This document shows, one piece after another, positions 62,166 to 64,000 of a stretch of 64,000 nt of DNA (its first letter is position 1; the number at the start of each line of letters is the position of its first letter). The notes beneath the pieces are model-generated. The model saw only the letters and a list, made by a program, of their open reading frames with translations. It was not told the origin of the DNA and ran no database searches. A program made the position numbers and the translations under genes. The DNA comes from Marinomonas posidonica IVIA-Po-181 (GTDB lineage: Bacteria; Pseudomonadota; Gammaproteobacteria; Pseudomonadales; Marinomonadaceae), in NCBI RefSeq assembly GCF_000214215.1, contig NC_015559.1:620001-684000 (forward strand), in the 5' to 3' direction.

Positions 62166-64000
62166 CTAGTCTAGTTGACTCAGATCTCGAACCGCACCTT
62201 TGTCTGCGCTGGTCGCAAAATGTGCATAGACTTTCAACGCTGGCGATACTTTGCGCGGACGTTCTTGTGCTGGCTTCCAAGCCGCTGCACCTTTGGCTTC
62301 CATCGCCGCGCGACGAGTCGCTAGTTCATCATCGCTGAGTATCACATTGATGGTGCGATTTGGAATGTCGATGCGAATGATGTCGCCATTTTCAACCAGA
62401 CCAATGGCTCCGCCAGCAGCTGCTTCTGGTGAAACGTGGCCGATTGATAAACCAGATGTACCGCCAGAAAAGCGTCCGTCTGTCAGCAGGGCGCAATCTT
62501 TTCCTAAGCCTTTAGATTTGATGTAAGACGTGGGGTAAAGCATTTCCTGCATACCAGGTCCGCCTTTTGGTCCTTCGTAGCGCACAATGACAACTTCACC
62601 GGCTTTTACCTTGTCATCAAGAATGTTTTTTACCGCTTCGTCTTGAGACTCTGTCATGTGGGCTGGGCCTTCAAAGACTAAGCATGACTCATCGACCCCA
62701 GCGCTTTTAACCACACAACCGTCTAGGGCGATGTTGCCATACAGCACGGCTAGGCCGCCTTCTAAAGAGAAAGCGTTTTCAAGTGAGCGAATGCAGCCGT
62801 TCTCACGGTCGCCATCTAATGTTGGCCAGCGAGTGGATTGACTGAACGCGGTTTGGGTTGGAATACCAGCCGGACCGGCTTTGAAAAACTCAACAACTTC
62901 TGGGGTAGGTGAACGCATAATATCCCAAGTTTGAAGCGCTTTTTCCATTGTCTCAGCATGCACAGTGTGACATTGGTTGTGCAATAAACCAGCGCGATCG
63001 ATTTCACCTAACAGGCCAAAAATACCGCCCGCTCTGTGAACATCTTCAATATGATATTGGGGGGAGTTTGGAGCGACCTTACAAAGCTGAGGGACTCGAC
63101 GAGATAAATGGTCAATGTCTTCCATGGTAAAGTCCACACCCGCTTCACGTGCAATGGCAAGTAAATGCAGAATGGTGTTAGTGGATCCGCCCATGGCGAT
63201 GTCTAGTGTCATCGCGTTTTCAAAGGCTTCAAAATTGGCGATGGCACGAGGTGCCCAATGCAATTCGTCATTCTCGTAGTAGCGCTTGGTAATGTCGACA
63301 ATGCGACGTCCTGCTTCAACGAACAGGCGATGACGATCTGAGTGGGTCGCCAAAGTGGTGCCGTTACCCGGCAGGCTCAAGCCTAGAGCTTCGGTCAAAC
63401 AATTCATTGAGTTAGCGGTAAACATACCAGAACAGGAACCACAGGTAGGACAAGCAGAACGCTCGTATTCTGCTACCTTTTCATCAGAGGCAGAGGAATC
63501 GGCGGCAATGACCATGGCATCAACGAGATCCAATTTGTGCTCAGACAGTTTCGTTTTACCTGCTTCCATTGGACCGCCGGACACGAAAATAACTGGAATG
63601 TTAAGACGCATGGCGGCCATCAGCATTCCAGGGGTGATCTTGTCACAGTTAGAAATACAGACAAGCGCGTCGGCACAGTGAGCATTGACCATGTACTCAA
63701 CAGAGTCTGCAATCAGGTCTCGTGATGGTAAACTGTATAGCATACCGTCATGGCCCATAGCGATGCCATCATCGACAGCAATGGTATTAAATTCTTTGGC
63801 GACGCCTCCGGCTTCTTCAATTTCTCGGCAGACCAATTGTCCTAGGTCTTTTAGATGTACATGACCGGGTACAAATTGTGTGAATGAATTGGCAACGGCG
63901 ATGATAGGTTTTTGAAAGTCATCGTCTTTCATACCGGTTGCGCGCCAAAGAGCGCGAGCCCCTGCCATATTACGGCCAGAGGTGGTTGTTTTGGAGCGGT
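62166..64000 (-). CDS. ilvD: Dihydroxy-acid dehydratase (5' end beyond the window)
   Basis: Over 600 residues; iron-sulfur enzyme that makes the 2-keto acids for isoleucine and valine. The reading frame stays open to the window edge, where residues [10 protein letters not shown] precede [18 protein letters not shown], as in E. coli, so about five N-terminal residues lie outside. [12 protein letters not shown] and [18 protein letters not shown] supply the cluster cysteines, and [35 protein letters not shown] and [22 protein letters not shown] are family blocks. It is the last gene of the window and has its own terminator. Confidence 0.97.
   Translation of the reverse strand, partial: RSKTTTSGRNMAGARALWRATGMKDDDFQKPIIAVANSFTQFVPGHVHLKDLGQLVCREIEEAGGVAKEFNTIAVDDGIAMGHDGMLYSLPSRDLIADSVEYMVNAHCADALVCISNCDKITPGMLMAAMRLNIPVIFVSGGPMEAGKTKLSEHKLDLVDAMVIAADSSASDEKVAEYERSACPTCGSCSGMFTANSMNCLTEALGLSLPGNGTTLATHSDRHRLFVEAGRRIVDITKRYYENDELHWAPRAIANFEAFENAMTLDIAMGGSTNTILHLLAIAREAGVDFTMEDIDHLSRRVPQLCKVAPNSPQYHIEDVHRAGGIFGLLGEIDRAGLLHNQCHTVHAETMEKALQTWDIMRSPTPEVVEFFKAGPAGIPTQTAFSQSTRWPTLDGDRENGCIRSLENAFSLEGGLAVLYGNIALDGCVVKSAGVDESCLVFEGPAHMTESQDEAVKNILDDKVKAGEVVIVRYEGPKGGPGMQEMLYPTSYIKSKGLGKDCALLTDGRFSGGTSGLSIGHVSPEAAAGGAIGLVENGDIIRIDIPNRTINVILSDDELATRRAAMEAKGAAAWKPAQERPRKVSPALKVYAHFATSADKGAVRDLSQLD

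Overview
The window looks like the chromosome of a marine gammaproteobacterium of the Oceanospirillales type, close to Marinomonas by my reading of the proteins. This is inference; no 16S gene is present. Supporting signs are moderate GC, the conserved blocks ypjD/corB-ffh-rpsP-rimM-trmD-rplS, ygfB-pepP-ubi and rppH-ptsP-lgt-thyA-folA, an enteric-type kbl-tdh pair, and FlgP/FlgT genes for a sheath-type flagellar H-ring. Most of the window is ordinary core genome. I see no prophage, insertion sequence, CRISPR array or toxin island.

Layout. 1-5.5 kb: the end of a urea/short-chain-amide ABC transporter operon (urtB, truncated by the window edge, then urtC, urtD, urtE), followed by formamidase fmdA and a small FmdB-type zinc-ribbon protein. 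5.5-9.1 kb: a glutathione S-transferase, an MFS transporter and the nucleotide nucleosidase ppnN. 9.1-13.3 kb (minus strand): kbl-tdh (threonine breakdown to glycine), nudC and glutaminase. 13.4-14.5 kb: a secreted polysaccharide deacetylase. 14.6-16.1 kb: nine tRNA genes with an internal duplication, then a perfect 31-copy 8-bp tandem repeat and G/T-rich non-coding DNA. 16.1-19.9 kb (minus): flgP-flgT followed by a small coiled-coil protein, a predicted beta-rich exported protein, a 55-residue membrane ORF and a ProQ/FinO-domain protein fused to a coiled coil, all tightly packed. 20.2-25.8 kb: dinB with a LexA box, a glycerate-kinase-like protein, carboxylesterase, inositol-phosphatase family protein, two small membrane proteins and an MscS channel. 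25.9-28.5 kb: a multi-hairpin RNA leader resembling a CsrA/RsmA target, then greB, yecE-like, a NIF3-like protein and a Nudix enzyme. 28.5-34.3 kb: corB-like, ypjD-like, ffh and the rpsP operon. 34.4-38.7 kb: dsbC, hom, thrC, rsmE. 38.9-46 kb: a diguanylate cyclase, recJ, folD, ygfB-like, pepP and a UbiH-family hydroxylase. 46-51.8 kb: an iron(III) ABC transporter between two HDOD proteins. 52-64 kb: rlmI, a HAD phosphatase, rppH, ptsP, lgt, a DUF2164 protein, thyA, folA, yjbQ, a PAS protein with a degenerate GGDEF domain, rlmJ and ilvD, which runs off the right edge.

The items most worth a second look are the GGA-hairpin leader before greB (25960-26154), the ProQ-domain/coiled-coil gene and its small neighbours behind flgT, the 28-codon ORF that bridges urtC and urtD by overlapping stop and start codons, the 31-copy octamer repeat beside the duplicated tRNA block, and the LexA box that fixes the dinB start. 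Nothing here is demonstrably a new system; the greB leader and the flgT-proQ cluster are the best candidates.
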